Counted from the stretch's first letter, positions 43,301 through 52,188 are shown. The stretch is DNA of 55,450 bases from an uncultured Lachnospiraceae bacterium (GCA_947174505.1 CAMWJF010000028.1:1-55450); one strand, 5' to 3'. Notes: generated from the sequence alone by a model not told the origin. Numbers and translations are program-made.

Positions 43301-44571
43301 ATATTTTTCTCCCGCTTGGCCTCGTCGAAAGCCGCCTTAAAAGCAAGCGTCAGGTCCACAAGTGACGACACCGCCGCCTGACAGCTTTCCATCTGCCTGC
43401 ATACCTGCCCGGCCGAACCTGTGAAAAACTGCGTCCGCAGATCGGAAACCGCCTCCTTCACGCTGTCCCGGAGCGCCTTTGCCGCCTCCCGCTTCGCGGT
43501 CTGGACGGTGGCGTCCCTCTTGGAGGGAAGCCGCCCGAAAACCACTGCGGCGAAAGCGCCGCACAGTCCATCATAGTCGGTTCCGGCAGCCCGCGCCGCA
43601 TCAGCCGTTCCCCCGCCTGCCGCTCGCTCTGCATCGGTCGTTCCCCCGCCTGCCGCGCTCCCTGTATCCGCCGTTTCTCCGCCTGTCCCGTCTCCCTTCT
43701 CCGCGCCTCCGCACAGCCGAAGCAGGCGTTCTATCAGCTCCCGCTCCTTTTCCAGCAGTTCCCCGTAAAAATACGGCCCGTCCGGCTCCCCGCACAGGCG
43801 GAGCGCCTCCTCCAGCCTGTCCGCACAGCCTTTCAGGACGAAGCGCACATGCTCCATGAACAGCGCCGCCCAGGGAAGGCCCAGCGGATCGCAGACCGCC
43901 CCTTCCCTCTCCTCTGTTTCGTCCAAAGCCGCTGTCTCCTGATACCGCCCAAGCTCCTCTGCCGCCGGAAGACGGTAATCCTCCTTCCGCCCGGTGAGCC
44001 ACTCTTCCGGAAAAGGCATACTCATGGCGAAATCATAGAGCTTCAGCACCTCTTTTTCCACCGCCTCGTCCCTGCTGCCGACGCTGAAATATTCCATACA
44101 GTGCAGGAAAGCCGGGTCTTCTTTCCCGTAAGCCTCCTCGATCACAGCCGCCAGCACATCCGCCCGCAAAAGCCTGAGCTCCCCTTCCTCCGCAATCCGA
44201 AAGCCGGGGTCCAGCCCGATGGTATGAAACTGATTCCGCAGGACAAAGAGACAGAAGCTGTCTATGGTCGTGATCTGGGCGTTATAGAGCAACGTAGTCT
44301 GCCGCTGCAGATGCTCGTTGGCCGGATCTCTGGCAAGCCTGTCGTTCAGGGCGCGGCTGACCCGTTCCCTCATCTGGGCAGCCGCCGCGTTGGTGAAGGT
44401 CACCACCAGAAGCCTGTCGATATCCACCGGGTTCTCCCCGCCGCATACCATCTCCACGATCCGCTCCACCAGAACCGCCGTTTTGCCGGAACCGGCCGCC
44501 GCGGAGACAAGAAGATTGCAGCCTCTTTTCTCTATCACCTGTCTCTGTGTCTCTGTAAATGTAATTCCCAT
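40333..44571 (-). CDS. addA: AddA helicase-nuclease subunit
   Basis: A 1412-aa protein, longer than the usual 1200-1270. UvrD-type helicase motifs: LVSAAAGSGKTAVLVERI (Walker A, near residue 25), ILIDEYQDSN, VGDVKQSIYKFR, and IMSIHKSKGLEFPVCFV. The C-terminal RecB-like nuclease has VLDYKTDAV near 1365. With AddB it resects broken DNA ends and loads recombinase. Two inserted low-complexity segments explain the extra length: a Gly/Ala/Thr run near 290-330 and a Thr/Gln/Glu/Ala repeat near 790-845. GGGAG precedes the ATG, 67 bases behind addB. Confidence 0.95.
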   Translation of the reverse strand: MGITFTETQRQVIEKRGCNLLVSAAAGSGKTAVLVERIVEMVCGGENPVDIDRLLVVTFTNAAAAQMRERVSRALNDRLARDPANEHLQRQTTLLYNAQITTIDSFCLFVLRNQFHTIGLDPGFRIAEEGELRLLRADVLAAVIEEAYGKEDPAFLHCMEYFSVGSRDEAVEKEVLKLYDFAMSMPFPEEWLTGRKEDYRLPAAEELGRYQETAALDETEEREGAVCDPLGLPWAALFMEHVRFVLKGCADRLEEALRLCGEPDGPYFYGELLEKERELIERLLRLCGGAEKGDGTGGETADTGSAAGGGTTDAERAAGGGTADAARAAGTDYDGLCGAFAAVVFGRLPSKRDATVQTAKREAAKALRDSVKEAVSDLRTQFFTGSAGQVCRQMESCQAAVSSLVDLTLAFKAAFDEAKREKNILDFDDIEHFALQALLRREGDGYAPTETALAYRSRFHEILIDEYQDSNMVQEYLLSCISGESEGRYNRFMVGDVKQSIYKFRLARPELFLEKQEAYGGAEENTQRIDLHQNFRSRREVIDSVNAVFARIMGKEMGGIVYDEKAALHPGAVYPQREGDFSEDVSNITQLLLFQEEKPAAEAFAKGEPEKQAAFARQAAGPGAASGRQAAEDGKAQAALSVKEQEAYGVAAQIKTLLREFQVTDKETGALRRASYRDMVILLRTLSGWDEVFKRVLEEEGIPVHVTSRTGYFAAAEVQELLHFLRILDNPLQDIPLYGVLHTYLGGFSEEEIALVRAACPKKKYLYDALTACAGGEMTGGVSGNQPDTDRAETGQTAMGQAYTEQAAIEQTDAGQTVIGQAYTEQTAIEQTDAGQTATEQAVNRQDALVGKDLQDKITGFLDKITEYREMSVYLPVHELLQIILRETGYLHYVAARPEGGRRRANVEMLLVKAADYEKTSYFGLYHFLRYMEQLEKYEVDYGEAAMQDENADVVRIMSIHKSKGLEFPVCFVSGLAAGFRKKEGSGILAVDVDAGIGVDYVDPERRVKGKNLRKNAIALKLRRDSLAEELRILYVAMTRAEEKLILTGVVKNPEKTAAALLPLRRRKHTLLSYDVLLGQDSFLSLLLSALSGSRCLDGFYEACGMESAPDAPEYATDMAFAVKLTGWDHVVEKKIEETVLGIEAKKKLLFADFAEAVNENLMTELSRRFSYAYPHGNLRDLYTKTTVSELKMAGMQETDEAAARLFEEKPAVPYLPKFLRADESVSGSMRGSAFHKVMELFDFCELTDEVSANRQTTEALLKEQMARMLQTGRLSEGYYEAVSVPKLVDFLTGRAASRMARAARAGKLFKEQPFVMGIPASRLGSGFPAEETVLIQGIIDVFFEEEDGLVVLDYKTDAVSAAAELVKRYQVQLTYYSEALAQIYGYEAGEGGKTVKERLIYSFKLGEEISL
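42061..42180. repeat. Two tandem 60-bp units inside addA
   Basis: 42061-42120 and 42121-42180 differ at three bases of 60. They encode 20-residue units with TEQ-AIEQTDAGQT motifs. Partial units flank them. A second, less regular repeat encoding AAGGGT-DA units lies at about 43590-43680. Both fall between helicase motifs, in surface loops. Confidence 0.85.
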
Positions 44572-44638
44572 GCCATCTCCCTGCTTCTTTTTACGCCTGC
44601 TGTCTTTACCAGCCCCGCCTTACCCGATTGCCGCTTTC

Positions 44639-47600
44639 CTACTCCTGCTCCTTTTCTCTACCGCCCTCAGACACGCCGGTTTCTTCCCGCATCTTCTCCA
44701 GCGCCTCCTCCGCCTTCAGCTTCGAAAGCTTCCTCGGCTGATAGCCGGCCGCCCCCGCCTCAAACCCGCATACATGTTTATATACGCAGTAGGTACAGGC
44801 CTTCTCCGCCCCCATCTCACAGGGATTGACCGATATGGTTCCATCCAGGATCTCCCTTCCCAGACTGCGGATCTTTTGGTTTACATAATTCGAAATCATC
44901 TGCATGTCCTCCTCAGACATGACACTGGAGACAGCCGAAAAACTGCCGTCCTTTTTCCGCTCTAACGGTAAAATATCGGACTTATCCGTAAACTCACCGT
45001 CCAGCATTCTGACAACCTCGTCGTCTCTATTAACTACTCCGGTCATCTTCAGCTCCTGTAAAATACGCCTGTTGATTTCCTCCTCCGAAAGCTCCCCGCC
45101 CTCCACTACAGGGTCTGCCACCCGATAGTAAAGCATGGCCGCCGGCACCGCCTCCTTATCAGGATATTTCTTCTGTACAAGCTCCACCGCCGCGTTCATA
45201 TAGACCACAAGCTGTAGCTGCAGGCCGTAATAGAGCGCCGCCAGATCAAACCGTCTCTCCCCGGATTTATAATCAATCACTTTCACATAAACCCTGTCCT
45301 GCGTTTCTCCGATATCCACCCGGTCAATCCTGCCCCGCAGACGCATCTTTTCCTTTTCACTGAGAGCGATATTTAAGGAATTCAGATCCTCCAGCACATC
45401 GAAGGAAACCTCAAAGGCCTCCGGCAGGAACTGCCCTTTCCGAAGCTGCGTCTGGAGCGTATCCACCGTGCGAATTAAGATCCGCTCCATCCGTGTCAGC
45501 AGATGTCTGTTCCTCGCATTACTGTAAAGAATCGTTTCCCCGTAGGCCGCCGCACAGGCGGTAAGCGTCTCCGCCACAAGCTCGCGCGCCTTCTTCTTCG
45601 GAAAATCAAACCAACTATAACCGTGTTCCTTCAGACGCCCGGAAAAACCCTCCAACACACTGTGGAACAGATTTCCCATATCCGCAGCCTCAAAGCTGTA
45701 CTCCCCCCGCTCCCGCAGACGGAGACCGTATTGCAGAAAATGGGCGTAGGCGCAGGCGGCGTATTTTTCCAGACGGCTGACGCTGTTTAAAAGGGACGCG
45801 CCGTAAAGGGCTGTGGCTGCCGCCCGGGAAAGCGGCCTGTCCTCATGCCTTGCAAACGCCGTCTCCACCAGATTCCCAACCTGTTCCCGATACTGCGGAT
45901 TCTTTTCGTAACAGCGGTAAAATGTAACCAGCGTCCTGCGCTCCTCCCCGGAAAGCCGCCCCGCGGCGTACTCCCGCAGAATATCCGTGAAAAATCCCAC
46001 GCCGTCCGCGCCGCTCATGAGCTGCTCCTCCACAGCCTCCCGCTCCGGCATTTCCGCGGTAAGCCCGGGAAACAGCCCCTGTAGAAGCTCCACCAGATAA
46101 GCGGGCCGTAACGATCTGCCGTCCTCTCCCACTCTGGCGTAGGACAGGATAAGCGTATCCGAGGGCTTCGTCATATTCAGATACAGATAAAGCCGCTGAA
46201 TATACATCTGCTCTCTGGGCGAAGGGGCAAGCTCAATGTCCGACTCCCGCAAAAACTCCCGGTCAAGATCCGAAATGATCCCTCCCCCGGAGCCTTTCGG
46301 GATATTGCCGTCGTTCACGCCGAGGAAAAAAAGCGCCTTGACCTGTTTTAACCGGGTTCTCTCAATATCCCCCACCACAATCCGGTCCACGTTCTGGGGG
46401 ATCGTTCCCACCGTGATCTCCTCAAGCCCCGAATCCAGAATATCCGCAAACTCCTTAAGCGTCAGCTCCTCTCCCGCAAGCAGCCCCTCGATCTGATCCA
46501 ACAGGTCAATGACCAGCGGATAAATCTGCGCGTACTCCCTGGCCCTTGCCAGTTCTCCCTTTTCCTGAAATGCCTTCTCGAAATCCGAAAGCTTCTGCTG
46601 CACCTCGTTTGCCACAAGAAAGTCGTAGAGAGCGCGCACCATATCCCCCGCCGTCCTAAGCGGCATAAGAAAAGGCGCAAGCTGCTCCATCAGCCGTTCG
46701 CGCATGACATTGCAGGCGGCAAGCGATATAAGGGCCGCCTCCTCTCCCTCCGGATCTTCCTCCCGGTAAGTAAAGGCTTCTCCCCAGCGTTTCCGTCCCC
46801 TGATCCCGAAGCGGCGGACATAATTCTCGAGCCTGTCCACTTCCTCCCTGGTAAAGCCCGCAAGCCCCGTGCGCAGATAATGAAAAACCGCCTCAAAGCT
46901 GAAATTCTGCAGCAGAATCTGCAATGCGCTCCGCACATAGGAAGTGAAAGGATTTCCCAGAATGCCTCTGGTCTGGTCGATATATATGGGGATATCAAAG
47001 CGGTCGAAAACCTCCTGTGCCTCTTTCCCGTACACTCCCATGTTGCCTGTCACCACAGCGATGTCCCGGTAACAGAGCGCCTTCGATTCCAAAAGCATCC
47101 TGCGGATGGCGATACAGGTCTGGCGCAGCTCTTCCTTCGGCGTGGACGCCTCGATCAGATGAATCCTTTCCGCCGTCCCTTCATAGGCGCAGGGCGGATA
47201 GCGGAACAGATTCCGCTCCAGATGGGCAAGCTCCGGGTTTTCCGCAAAGCGCGGCAGCCGCCCCTCCTTTTTCTCCGTGCACCAAACGGGCGATTCCTCC
47301 GCAATGCCCGCCTCCCCGGCAAGCCTTTTCAAAACCGAAACTGTCTTCTGGCTCAAGTAAAAAAGCTTCTGTTCCCCCTCCACACGGTAGGGATTTTCCC
47401 GCTCATCCATGGTAAGTGTAACAATGACTCTATCAGTCAATTTCAGTAGATCCTGAATCACGCGGTTCTGGATCGGCGTAAACCCAGTGAACCCGTCAAA
47501 CGCGATCACGCTGCCTCTCACAATTTCGGATTCCGGCAGAGCTGTCCTCAGCCTGTCCAGCGTCCCCTCCGTGGTGATAAAGCGGTCCTGTATATATGCC

Positions 47601-48100
47601 CCGAACGCCCGGTATAAATGCCGCAGATCCTGCAGCTTATAATAGAGCGCCCCCCGCTCCTTTGCATAGTCGATCAGCGCCCCCAGCTCCTTCTCCCCGA
47701 CGCCGTACTGCATAAACTCGGAAAGCGCCGACTTCACCTCATGGATATAACCGATCTTGTGCAAATGGCTGCCAAGAACCGTCAGCTTCTCCCGCTCCTG
47801 CCCGGCCACCTTGCGCAGAACCAGACTTTTTCCCGTATCGTCCAAAACCGGAAGCTCCTCGCCGCCCACCTCCTCGATGATCCGGTGGGTCAGTCTGCCG
47901 AAGCTCAGCACATCGATATTCATAATCGCATGACGGGGATGCTCCACCACCAGATCCATCTGCGTCTGCATGGTGAACTGATCCGGCACAATCAAAAGAT
48001 AATTTTTCTCAGGATGGCGCTGTGACTCCTCTATAATATAGTCATGCAGTTTCCGGCTCTTGCCAGCGCCTGACGCGCCGAAATAAAATTGTAAGGACAT
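44639..48100 (-). CDS. addB: AddB helicase-nuclease subunit with Fe-S nuclease
   Basis: A 1153-aa partner of AddA. N-terminal P-loop: FYFGASGAGKSRKLHDYI. The C-terminal nuclease has RIDRVDIGE and KVIDYKSGE near residue 975. The iron-sulfur cysteines are one near 800 (YAACAYAHF) and three in CTYCVYKHVC near 1110. The ATG at 48100 has AAAGGA six bases upstream; an earlier start at 48127 is weaker. It is first in an operon with addA. A 63-aa gene is transcribed divergently from the same 120-base gap. Confidence 0.94.
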   Translation of the reverse strand: MSLQFYFGASGAGKSRKLHDYIIEESQRHPEKNYLLIVPDQFTMQTQMDLVVEHPRHAIMNIDVLSFGRLTHRIIEEVGGEELPVLDDTGKSLVLRKVAGQEREKLTVLGSHLHKIGYIHEVKSALSEFMQYGVGEKELGALIDYAKERGALYYKLQDLRHLYRAFGAYIQDRFITTEGTLDRLRTALPESEIVRGSVIAFDGFTGFTPIQNRVIQDLLKLTDRVIVTLTMDERENPYRVEGEQKLFYLSQKTVSVLKRLAGEAGIAEESPVWCTEKKEGRLPRFAENPELAHLERNLFRYPPCAYEGTAERIHLIEASTPKEELRQTCIAIRRMLLESKALCYRDIAVVTGNMGVYGKEAQEVFDRFDIPIYIDQTRGILGNPFTSYVRSALQILLQNFSFEAVFHYLRTGLAGFTREEVDRLENYVRRFGIRGRKRWGEAFTYREEDPEGEEAALISLAACNVMRERLMEQLAPFLMPLRTAGDMVRALYDFLVANEVQQKLSDFEKAFQEKGELARAREYAQIYPLVIDLLDQIEGLLAGEELTLKEFADILDSGLEEITVGTIPQNVDRIVVGDIERTRLKQVKALFFLGVNDGNIPKGSGGGIISDLDREFLRESDIELAPSPREQMYIQRLYLYLNMTKPSDTLILSYARVGEDGRSLRPAYLVELLQGLFPGLTAEMPEREAVEEQLMSGADGVGFFTDILREYAAGRLSGEERRTLVTFYRCYEKNPQYREQVGNLVETAFARHEDRPLSRAAATALYGASLLNSVSRLEKYAACAYAHFLQYGLRLRERGEYSFEAADMGNLFHSVLEGFSGRLKEHGYSWFDFPKKKARELVAETLTACAAAYGETILYSNARNRHLLTRMERILIRTVDTLQTQLRKGQFLPEAFEVSFDVLEDLNSLNIALSEKEKMRLRGRIDRVDIGETQDRVYVKVIDYKSGERRFDLAALYYGLQLQLVVYMNAAVELVQKKYPDKEAVPAAMLYYRVADPVVEGGELSEEEINRRILQELKMTGVVNRDDEVVRMLDGEFTDKSDILPLERKKDGSFSAVSSVMSEEDMQMISNYVNQKIRSLGREILDGTISVNPCEMGAEKACTYCVYKHVCGFEAGAAGYQPRKLSKLKAEEALEKMREETGVSEGGREKEQE

Positions 48101-48171
48101 GGGCTTTCCTTTCATCAAAACACACAAATATCATACACTCAAACAGGCTTTACCCTTTATGAAAAAGCTTT

Positions 48172-48177
48172 TATAAT
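48172..48177 (+). promoter_or_regulatory. AT-rich divergent promoter region of addB and the 63-aa gene
   Basis: TATAAT occurs at 48172-48177, and TATAAT/TATAAA can also be read on the minus strand in the same AT-rich block, with TTGCTC 17 bases upstream of the minus-strand TATAAA. The gap serves two divergent genes. Confidence 0.4.
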
Positions 48178-48222
48178 TATATTATAACATGGGAGCAAAT
48201 TGTAAAGAAAGTAGGTGATTAT

Positions 48223-48414
48223 ATGCCAACCAGTCTTGAAGTAATAAAAGCAGCTATTGATGATTTTAAGAAAATCCAGAAATACATGTTATTAGCAAAA
48301 GAAGAAAACGCCGTAAAAACGTATGCTGAACTAAAGGATGAATATCTCTCGCTGAAAGCGATACTGCAGGTTTCCGGCGTTAATCTTACTGACATTGATA
48401 AAATCAAAGAATAA
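48223..48414 (+). CDS. 63-aa conserved small protein, paralogue of 40020-40211
   Basis: The 63-aa product starts MPTSLEVIKAAIDDFKKIQ and ends VNLTDIDKIKE, with MLLAKEENAVKTYAELKDEY in the middle. It matches the other copy over the full length and keeps the same leader (AAAG-AGGTGATT-ATATGCC). It is divergent from addB, and a structured repeat begins right after its stop. The two copies flank addB-addA in opposite orientation. Helical; no known domain recognised. Confidence 0.78.
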   Translation: MPTSLEVIKAAIDDFKKIQKYMLLAKEENAVKTYAELKDEYLSLKAILQVSGVNLTDIDKIKE

Positions 48415-48422
48415 CGTGATGC

Positions 48423-48517
48423 GGAGAATGCCGCTTTTCAGGCATTCTCCCAAGTGAGACTTAGTACATCTTGGCGTCCCGTCCTATGGCGGGACGTCTT
48501 TAGATGTACTTCTCACT
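48423..48517. repeat. Structured repeat, copy 4 (convergent terminator)
   Basis: Hairpin GGAGAATGCC/GGCATTCTCC (48423-48450) then the long stem AGTGAGA/TCTCACT (48453-48517) with TACATC/GATGTA and CGTCCCG/CGGGACG inside. Compared with copy 1, the outer and middle stem bases are changed on both sides so that pairing is kept. It lies between the 63-aa gene and metQ, which converge. Confidence 0.78.
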
Positions 48518-48521
48518 TTTC

Positions 48522-49337
48522 TCACTCTGTAAACGGAATCACACCGCCGTCATATGTATTGTTGATGTATTCCTTCACCGCATCGGACTTCAATGCCTCC
48601 ACCAGCGCCTTGATCGCGGCACTGTTCTCATTGCCTTCCTTCACCGCAATCACATTCACATAGGTCTGCGCCGCCTCGGAGTCAGACTGCTCATAGGAAA
48701 CCGCGTCCTTCGCTACGGAGAAGCCCGCCTCCATCGCATAGTTTCCGTTCAGCACCACAAACGCCACTTCGTCCTTCACACGGGGCACCTGTGCCGCCTC
48801 CAGCTCCTGAATCTCCACATTGTAAGGATTTTCCTCGATATCGCGGACAGTCGCCTCCAGGCCTACGCCCGCCTTTAAGGTCAGAATGCCGTTATCCTGT
48901 AAGAGCAGAAGCGCTCTCGCCTCGTTGGTCGTGTCGTTGGGAACCGCAATCACATCCCCCTCCGCAATCTCACTAAGGTCGCCCTTGGTTCCGGGATAGA
49001 TGCCGAAAGGCTCGTAATGGATACCGCCCGCATTCACCAGATGCGTCCCCTGCTCCTCATTAAAGGAATCCAGATAAGGGATATGCTGGAAATAATTAGC
49101 GTCATACTCGCCGCTCTCCACCACCTGATTGGGCTGTACATAGTCGTTGAACACCGTCACTTCCAGCGTGTAGCCCTGCTCCGCCAGAATCGGTTTCACC
49201 TGCTCCAAAATCTCCGCATGGGGCGTAGCGGAAGCCGCCACAGTGATCGTGCCGTCATCCTTCTTTCCGCCGCAGCCCGTAAGTGCCGAGAGCGCAAGAG
49301 CAGCCGTCACAATCGTTACCACAATTTTCTTTTTCAT
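48522..49337 (-). CDS. metQ: MetQ/NlpA-family substrate-binding lipoprotein
   Basis: A 271-aa lipoprotein: basic MKKK start, lipobox ALTGCGGK with Cys near residue 22, and the NlpA fold (TITVAASATPHAEILEQVKP, NYFQHIPYLDSFN, YEPFGIYP, IAVPNDTTNEARALLLLQ). It binds methionine or a related amino acid for MetNI. The ATG at 49337 follows GAGGAGG; an upstream extension has no site. Third gene of a metN-metI-metQ set. Its stop is at once followed by the structured repeat. Confidence 0.92.
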   Translation of the reverse strand: MKKKIVVTIVTAALALSALTGCGGKKDDGTITVAASATPHAEILEQVKPILAEQGYTLEVTVFNDYVQPNQVVESGEYDANYFQHIPYLDSFNEEQGTHLVNAGGIHYEPFGIYPGTKGDLSEIAEGDVIAVPNDTTNEARALLLLQDNGILTLKAGVGLEATVRDIEENPYNVEIQELEAAQVPRVKDEVAFVVLNGNYAMEAGFSVAKDAVSYEQSDSEAAQTYVNVIAVKEGNENSAAIKALVEALKSDAVKEYINNTYDGGVIPFTE

Positions 49338-49438
49338 AACTTTCTCCTCCTCATTTATAATTGCATTTGCAAAACTTCCCATTGTTACCATAATTGTACA
49401 GTTTCAACGAACATCATGGAGTTTCGCAATCGCTTATT

Positions 49439-50098
49439 TCACTTCCTCTTATCCAGCTTCACAGACAGCCGCATCCCCAGCGTCTGGAAAATCTGCACCA
49501 GCACCACCAGAAGCACCACCGAGACAATCATAATCAGCGTCTCATAGCGGTAATAGCCGTAGCGCATGGCGATATCGCCCAGCCCGCCGCCGCCGACTAC
49601 GCCCGCCATGGCGGAATAGCCGAGGATCGTGCCGATGGCAATGGTCACGCCCACCAGAATGGACGTCCGAGCCTCCACCAGAAGCACCTTCCATATAATC
49701 GTAAACGTGCCCGCGCCCATACTCTGCGCCGCCTCCACCACGCCGTGATCCACTTCCTTGATGGAAGATTCTATCATACGCCCGATGAAGGGAGCCGCCG
49801 CAATGGTAAGCGGTACAATGGTGGCAACTGAACCCGTGGTTTTACCTACAATCGCCCTCGTCAGGGGCATTACCAGAATCAGAAGAATCAGGAACGGGAC
49901 GCTGCGCAAAATATTTGCCAGCACATCCAGCGCCTTATAGACCGCAGCGTTTGGCCGGATCCCCGTCTTATCCGTCACGGCAAGAACAATGCCCCAGGGA
50001 AGTCCCAGCAGATAGCCGAACAGAGTTGACATCAGTGTCATAAGCAAGGTGTCCCGCACACCTTCCAGCATCATAAGCGTCAGGTCACTAGTCCACAT
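49439..50098 (-). CDS. metI: Methionine ABC transporter permease
   Basis: A 219-aa permease with five membrane segments. DTLLMTLMSTLFGYLLGLPW opens the fold, SVPFLILLILVMPLTRAI and the EAA-type loop VVEAAQSMGAGTFTIIWKV (near residue 140) follow. MetI-type permeases pair with MetN to import methionine. It overlaps metN by 11 bases and precedes metQ by about 100. Confidence 0.92.
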   Translation of the reverse strand: MWTSDLTLMMLEGVRDTLLMTLMSTLFGYLLGLPWGIVLAVTDKTGIRPNAAVYKALDVLANILRSVPFLILLILVMPLTRAIVGKTTGSVATIVPLTIAAAPFIGRMIESSIKEVDHGVVEAAQSMGAGTFTIIWKVLLVEARTSILVGVTIAIGTILGYSAMAGVVGGGGLGDIAMRYGYYRYETLIMIVSVVLLVVLVQIFQTLGMRLSVKLDKRK

Positions 50099-51125
50099 AG
50101 CCGTTCACCTCCTCTACCGCCAGACCCCTCTCTGTGAGATAAGCCTTCATCTCCTTCTGCATCTGTGTGTCATCCGGCAGGCTTAAAATCATCTCGCCTC
50201 TGGCGATTCCCTCCACGTTCTTTGTATCCGCCCGCAGAATGTTGATAGGCTGCCCGAACTTTAACACCATATTCGCAATCACCGGCTCGAAGGATGAGTT
50301 CACGGAAAATACAATGCGCACACAGCATTTACCTTTCATCAGCTCCTTCTGCCGGTCCTCCAGCGTGCGGCGGTCGGTACCGCTGCCCTTCAGAATCAGT
50401 TCCTTCGCCTCCGCCGTCTTCGGGTGGGCGAAAATATCCGAAACACGCCCCTGCTCCACCAGATGTCCCTCCCCGATGATCGCCACGTGGGAACAGATTT
50501 CCCGCACCACCGACATTTCATGGGTAATGATCACTATGGTAATGCCGTATTTTTTATTGATATCCTTCAAAAGCTGTAAAATGGACTGTGTCGTCCGCGG
50601 GTCTAAGGCGCTTGTGGCCTCATCGCAGAGCAGAATCTTGGGATTGGCTGCCAGTGCCCTGGCAATCGCCACCCGCTGCTTCTGCCCGCCGGAAAGCTGG
50701 GATGGGTAGCTTAACGCCTTATCCGAAAGCTCCACAATCTCCAGAAGCTCCTGTGCGCGCTTCCTCGCATCCTTTTTCTTCATGCCGCCGATTACCAGCG
50801 GAAAGCAGATATTATCAATCACGTTCTTCTGCATCAGCAGATTAAAATGCTGGAAAATCATGGAAATCTCTCTGCGGGTCGCCCGAAGCTGCGCATCGGA
50901 CATGGCTCCCAGATCCTTTCCCTCAATCTCCACCGTGCCGGACGTGGGCCGCTCCAAAAAGTTTAAGCACCGCACCAGCGTACTTTTACCCGCCCCCGAC
51001 ATACCGATAATGCCATAGATATCGCCCGCCTGAATGGACAATGTAATATTATGCAAAGCCTCCACTTTCCCGTCGTCGGTCTCAAAGGTCTTGCTTAAAT
51101 CCCGCACCTCGATCATTTCTGCCAT
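50088..51125 (-). CDS. metN: Methionine ABC transporter ATPase
   Basis: A 345-aa ATPase: Walker A GMSGAGKST, signature LSGGQKQRVAIARAL, Walker B ILLCDEATSALDP. After the ATPase core comes the C-terminal NIL domain (residues about 265-345; VRIVFSVNSSFEPVIANMVL) that binds methionine and inhibits transport when the cell is replete. The start is uncertain among 51125, 51134 and 51182; I use 51125, with GAGG nine bases before. cysK lies upstream. I see no S-box or T-box leader. Confidence 0.92.
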   Translation of the reverse strand: MAEMIEVRDLSKTFETDDGKVEALHNITLSIQAGDIYGIIGMSGAGKSTLVRCLNFLERPTSGTVEIEGKDLGAMSDAQLRATRREISMIFQHFNLLMQKNVIDNICFPLVIGGMKKKDARKRAQELLEIVELSDKALSYPSQLSGGQKQRVAIARALAANPKILLCDEATSALDPRTTQSILQLLKDINKKYGITIVIITHEMSVVREICSHVAIIGEGHLVEQGRVSDIFAHPKTAEAKELILKGSGTDRRTLEDRQKELMKGKCCVRIVFSVNSSFEPVIANMVLKFGQPINILRADTKNVEGIARGEMILSLPDDTQMQKEMKAYLTERGLAVEEVNGYVD

Positions 51126-51234
51126 CTCGTTCATCCTCACTATATCTTCGTGATTTTCCGCACTTTTCTTCCGATTTAACATCCTTGCTCACTATAGTAT
51201 GAATCCGGCGAAATGTCAAGGTTTTGCAAATGGG

Positions 51235-51256
51235 CGCGGGCTGAACTGCCCGCTGT
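51235..51256 (-). terminator. Stem-loop after cysK
   Basis: GCGGGC and GCCCGC pair around a six-base loop immediately after the cysK stop on the minus strand. No T-run follows, so it may be a weak terminator or message-stabilising stem. Confidence 0.4.
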
Positions 51257-52188
51257 TACGCGAACAGCGGCGTGGACAAATATCTGTCTCCCGAATCGGG
51301 CAGAAGCGCCACAATCACTTTCCCCTTATTTTCCGGCCGCTTCGCAAGCTGCGCCGCCGCATGGAGCGCCGCCCCCGAGGAAATCCCTACCAGCACGCCC
51401 TCCTGTGTGGCAATCGCCCTGCCTGCCGCAAAGGCGTCCTCGTTGGAAACCTTTATGATTTCGTCGTAGACGCCTGTATCCAGCGTCTCCGGCACAAAGC
51501 CCGCGCCGATTCCCTGAATCTTATGCGCACCCGGCTGTCCGCCCGAGAGAACCGGGCTGCTCTCCGGCTCCACCGCCACCACCTTCACGGCAGGATTCTT
51601 TTCCTTTAAGTAAGTGCCCACGCCTGTAATGGTGCCGCCAGTGCCCACACCCGCCACGAAAATGTCCACCTTCCCGTCCGTGTCCTCCCAGATCTCCGGC
51701 CCCGTAGTTGCCTTATGGATCGCCGGATTGGCAGGATTCTCAAACTGTCCGAGAATGATGGAACCGGGCGTCTGCGCCTGCAGCTCCTCCGCCTTGGCAA
51801 TGGCGCCCTTCATACCCTGCGCGCCGTCCGTCAGCACCAGCTTCGCGCCGTACGCCTGCAGGAGCTTGCGCCGCTCCACGCTCATCGTCTCCGGCAGCGT
51901 CAGCACCGCCTGGTACCCCTTGGCCGCCGCCACAGACGCCAGACCGATGCCCGTATTGCCGCTGGTCGGCTCAATGATCGTGCCGCCGGGTTTTAATTTT
52001 CCTTCCCGCTCCGCCACCTCAATCATATGCAGGGCGATACGGTCCTTCACCGAACCCGCCGGATTGAAATATTCCAGCTTCACCAGGACCGTTGCGTCCG
52101 TGATACCGTTATTCTCTTCATAGTGGGTTACCTCCAAAAGCGGTGTATGCCCGATCAGTTCCGATGCACTCTTTTTAATGTTTGCCAT
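51256..52188 (-). CDS. cysK: Cysteine synthase (O-acetylserine sulfhydrylase)
   Basis: A 310-aa PLP enzyme making cysteine from O-acetylserine and sulfide. The PLP lysine is in [11 protein letters not shown] near residue 45, the substrate loop [10 protein letters not shown] near 72, the phosphate cup [10 protein letters not shown] near 180, and GISSGAA near 265. Start at ATG 52188, with GGGAGG nine bases before. It precedes metNIQ on the same strand. A strong promoter lies about 105 bases upstream of the start. Confidence 0.95.
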   Translation of the reverse strand: MANIKKSASELIGHTPLLEVTHYEENNGITDATVLVKLEYFNPAGSVKDRIALHMIEVAEREGKLKPGGTIIEPTSGNTGIGLASVAAAKGYQAVLTLPETMSVERRKLLQAYGAKLVLTDGAQGMKGAIAKAEELQAQTPGSIILGQFENPANPAIHKATTGPEIWEDTDGKVDIFVAGVGTGGTITGVGTYLKEKNPAVKVVAVEPESSPVLSGGQPGAHKIQGIGAGFVPETLDTGVYDEIIKVSNEDAFAAGRAIATQEGVLVGISSGAALHAAAQLAKRPENKGKVIVALLPDSGDRYLSTPLFA

